The notes under the pieces are model-generated. The model made no database searches and had not been told where the DNA came from. It worked only from the letters and a program-made list of their open reading frames with translations. The position numbers and the translations under genes are program-made. Positions 63,143-64,000 of a DNA stretch of 64,000 bases are shown here, in pieces. Position 1 is the first letter of the stretch. Every line of letters starts with the position of its first letter. The stretch comes from Leisingera sp. M658 (GTDB taxonomy: Bacteria > Pseudomonadota > Alphaproteobacteria > Rhodobacterales > Rhodobacteraceae): positions 884,501 to 948,500 of the forward strand of contig NZ_CP083546.1 of assembly GCF_025144145.1 (NCBI RefSeq). Direction: 5' to 3'.

Positions 63143-64000
63143 CTAATCCTGTTCTTCCAGCCGGTCGGTCGCGGGTGCGGGCCGGGGGCTGAGTGCTTCA
63201 ATTGCTTGGTAAAGGTCCGGGTCCATAGCGAAATCCAACGCCGCCAGCGAGGGTTGCAGCTGCTGGACAGTGCGGGCGGAGATGATCGGCACAGGGCGGC
63301 TGGGATGCGCTGCGGCCCAGGCAACGGCCAGAGTGGCGGGATCGGTTCCATGATCCGCTGCCAGAGCGGTCAGGGCTTGGGCGGCTTCATGCATGAAGGC
63401 CAGCCCGTAGCGGGTGCGGTAGCCTTTGTCCTCGGTGATGCGGCCGCTGCCGCCGGCGGCGTATTTGCCGGTCAGCAGCCCGCCGCCCAGCGGGGAATAG
63501 GGGGCGGCGGTTATGCCCTGATCAGCGCACATCGGCAGGATTTCCACTTCAGCCTGGCGCTTCACCAGCGAATACATCGGCTGCAGGATGTCCACGGCGG
63601 TGCCGGAGGCAAGGCCCGCCATCTGCGCCTTCATCACTTGCCATGCAGCAAAGTTCGACAGCGCCGCATATCGGATCAGCCCTTCGTCTTTGAGGGCCGC
63701 AAAACAGTCCATGGTTTCGCGCAGGCCGGTATGCGGATCAAACCGATGCAGGTAGAGCACATCGACCATGTCCAGCCCCAGCCGGCGGCGGCTTTCGTCA
63801 AACTGAGTGCGGATGTTCGCGGCGCCGGCACCGCCGGTATAGCCGGCCTTGGTGGCGATCAGCAGCTGCTCGCGCTCCTCCCGGATCAGGCGGCCCAGGA
63901 TCTCCTCCGAGCGGCCACCCGTATAGATCCAGGCGGTGTCAAAGTGGCTGATGCCAGCGGTGCGGCAGGCGGCGTACATCCGGGCCGATTGCGCCTCATC
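63143..64000 (-). CDS. Aldo/keto reductase, 5' end beyond the window
   Basis: NADPH-dependent carbonyl reductase of the TIM-barrel AKR superfamily. The frame is open to the window edge (DEAQSARMYAACRTAGISHF), so the first 25-40 residues lie outside; 285 residues are visible. Catalytic Asp and Tyr are in HFDTAWIYTGGRSEEILGR, Lys in LIATKAGY, His in VLYLHRFDPHTGL. Also seen: YAALSNFAAWQVMKA, YSPLGGGLLTGKYA, and the cofactor-binding IISARTVQQLQPSL. It is first of the AKR-oxidase-methyltransferase operon. Confidence 0.92.
   Translation of the reverse strand, partial: DEAQSARMYAACRTAGISHFDTAWIYTGGRSEEILGRLIREEREQLLIATKAGYTGGAGAANIRTQFDESRRRLGLDMVDVLYLHRFDPHTGLRETMDCFAALKDEGLIRYAALSNFAAWQVMKAQMAGLASGTAVDILQPMYSLVKRQAEVEILPMCADQGITAAPYSPLGGGLLTGKYAAGGSGRITEDKGYRTRYGLAFMHEAAQALTALAADHGTDPATLAVAWAAAHPSRPVPIISARTVQQLQPSLAALDFAMDPDLYQAIEALSPRPAPATDRLEEQD

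Overview
The window is high-GC DNA with dense, overlapping (ATGA) gene pairs. Its gene content (monomeric NADP isocitrate dehydrogenase, dimethylglycine-dehydrogenase-type FAD/GcvT fusion, Opp/Dpp transporters, IS3/IS5 and recombinase fossils) suggests an alphaproteobacterium of the Rhodobacteraceae, probably the Roseobacter group (Leisingera/Phaeobacter/Ruegeria-like). That placement is inference from gene content; no rRNA or marker gene is present, and I saw no tRNA or CRISPR array.

Layout. (1) 1-2.8 kb: a co-directional respiratory/metal set: 5'-truncated Sco copper chaperone, two unknown membrane proteins, a formate/nitrite-family channel and a small c-type cytochrome. (2) 2.8-4.5 kb: decayed DNA with a serine-recombinase tail, a LysR gene broken by two compensating indels, and an IS5 transposase fragment. 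(3) 4.5-22.8 kb: a complete-looking hydroxamate siderophore locus: FecI-like ECF sigma factor, ornithine/lysine N-hydroxylase, IucB-like acyltransferase, IroE/Fes-like esterase, Cys/Met-family PLP enzyme and MATE exporter, divergent from an MbtH protein and a one-module NRPS (defective C, A, T, TE), then a TonB receptor, siderophore-interacting reductase and FepBDGC-type ABC importer. (4) 22.8-24 kb: IS3 remnant and non-coding DNA. (5) 24-41.4 kb: a catabolic island for guanidino/ureido compounds: three agmatine-deiminase-family enzymes (one with a Tat signal), an N-carbamoylputrescine amidase, an M20 ureido-hydrolase, a second nitrilase-type amidase, a frameshifted amidohydrolase, a class III aminotransferase, a GNAT, a full Dpp/Opp transporter, and LysR and LuxR regulators. 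(6) 41.4-44.3 kb: a graveyard of mobile-element fragments (two tyrosine recombinases, IS3 transposase, serine recombinase) around a truncated Rrf2 regulator and a CuA-type oxidase subunit II that has lost copper ligands. (7) 44.3-64 kb: mostly ordinary chromosome: chemoreceptor, isocitrate dehydrogenase, SH3 protein, 2-hydroxyacid dehydrogenase, gamma-glutamyltransferase, D-lactate dehydrogenase, dimethylglycine-dehydrogenase-like enzyme, an astacin-like protease without leader, a PhnZ-like HD protein, LysR, AhpD-like protein, methyltransferase, DadA-like oxidase and an aldo/keto reductase cut by the window end.

How they work together. In the siderophore locus the hydroxylase and acyltransferase would make an N-hydroxy-N-acyl diamino acid, the NRPS would activate and oligomerise it, MATE would export it, and receptor plus ABC importer would return the ferric complex for release by the esterase and the reductase. 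In the catabolic island deiminases turn guanidino groups into ureido groups, the amidases strip the ureido group, and the aminotransferase takes the amine onward; the transporter brings in substrate or exported-deiminase product. These two loci are the most interesting parts; region 6 is the best record of past rearrangement.
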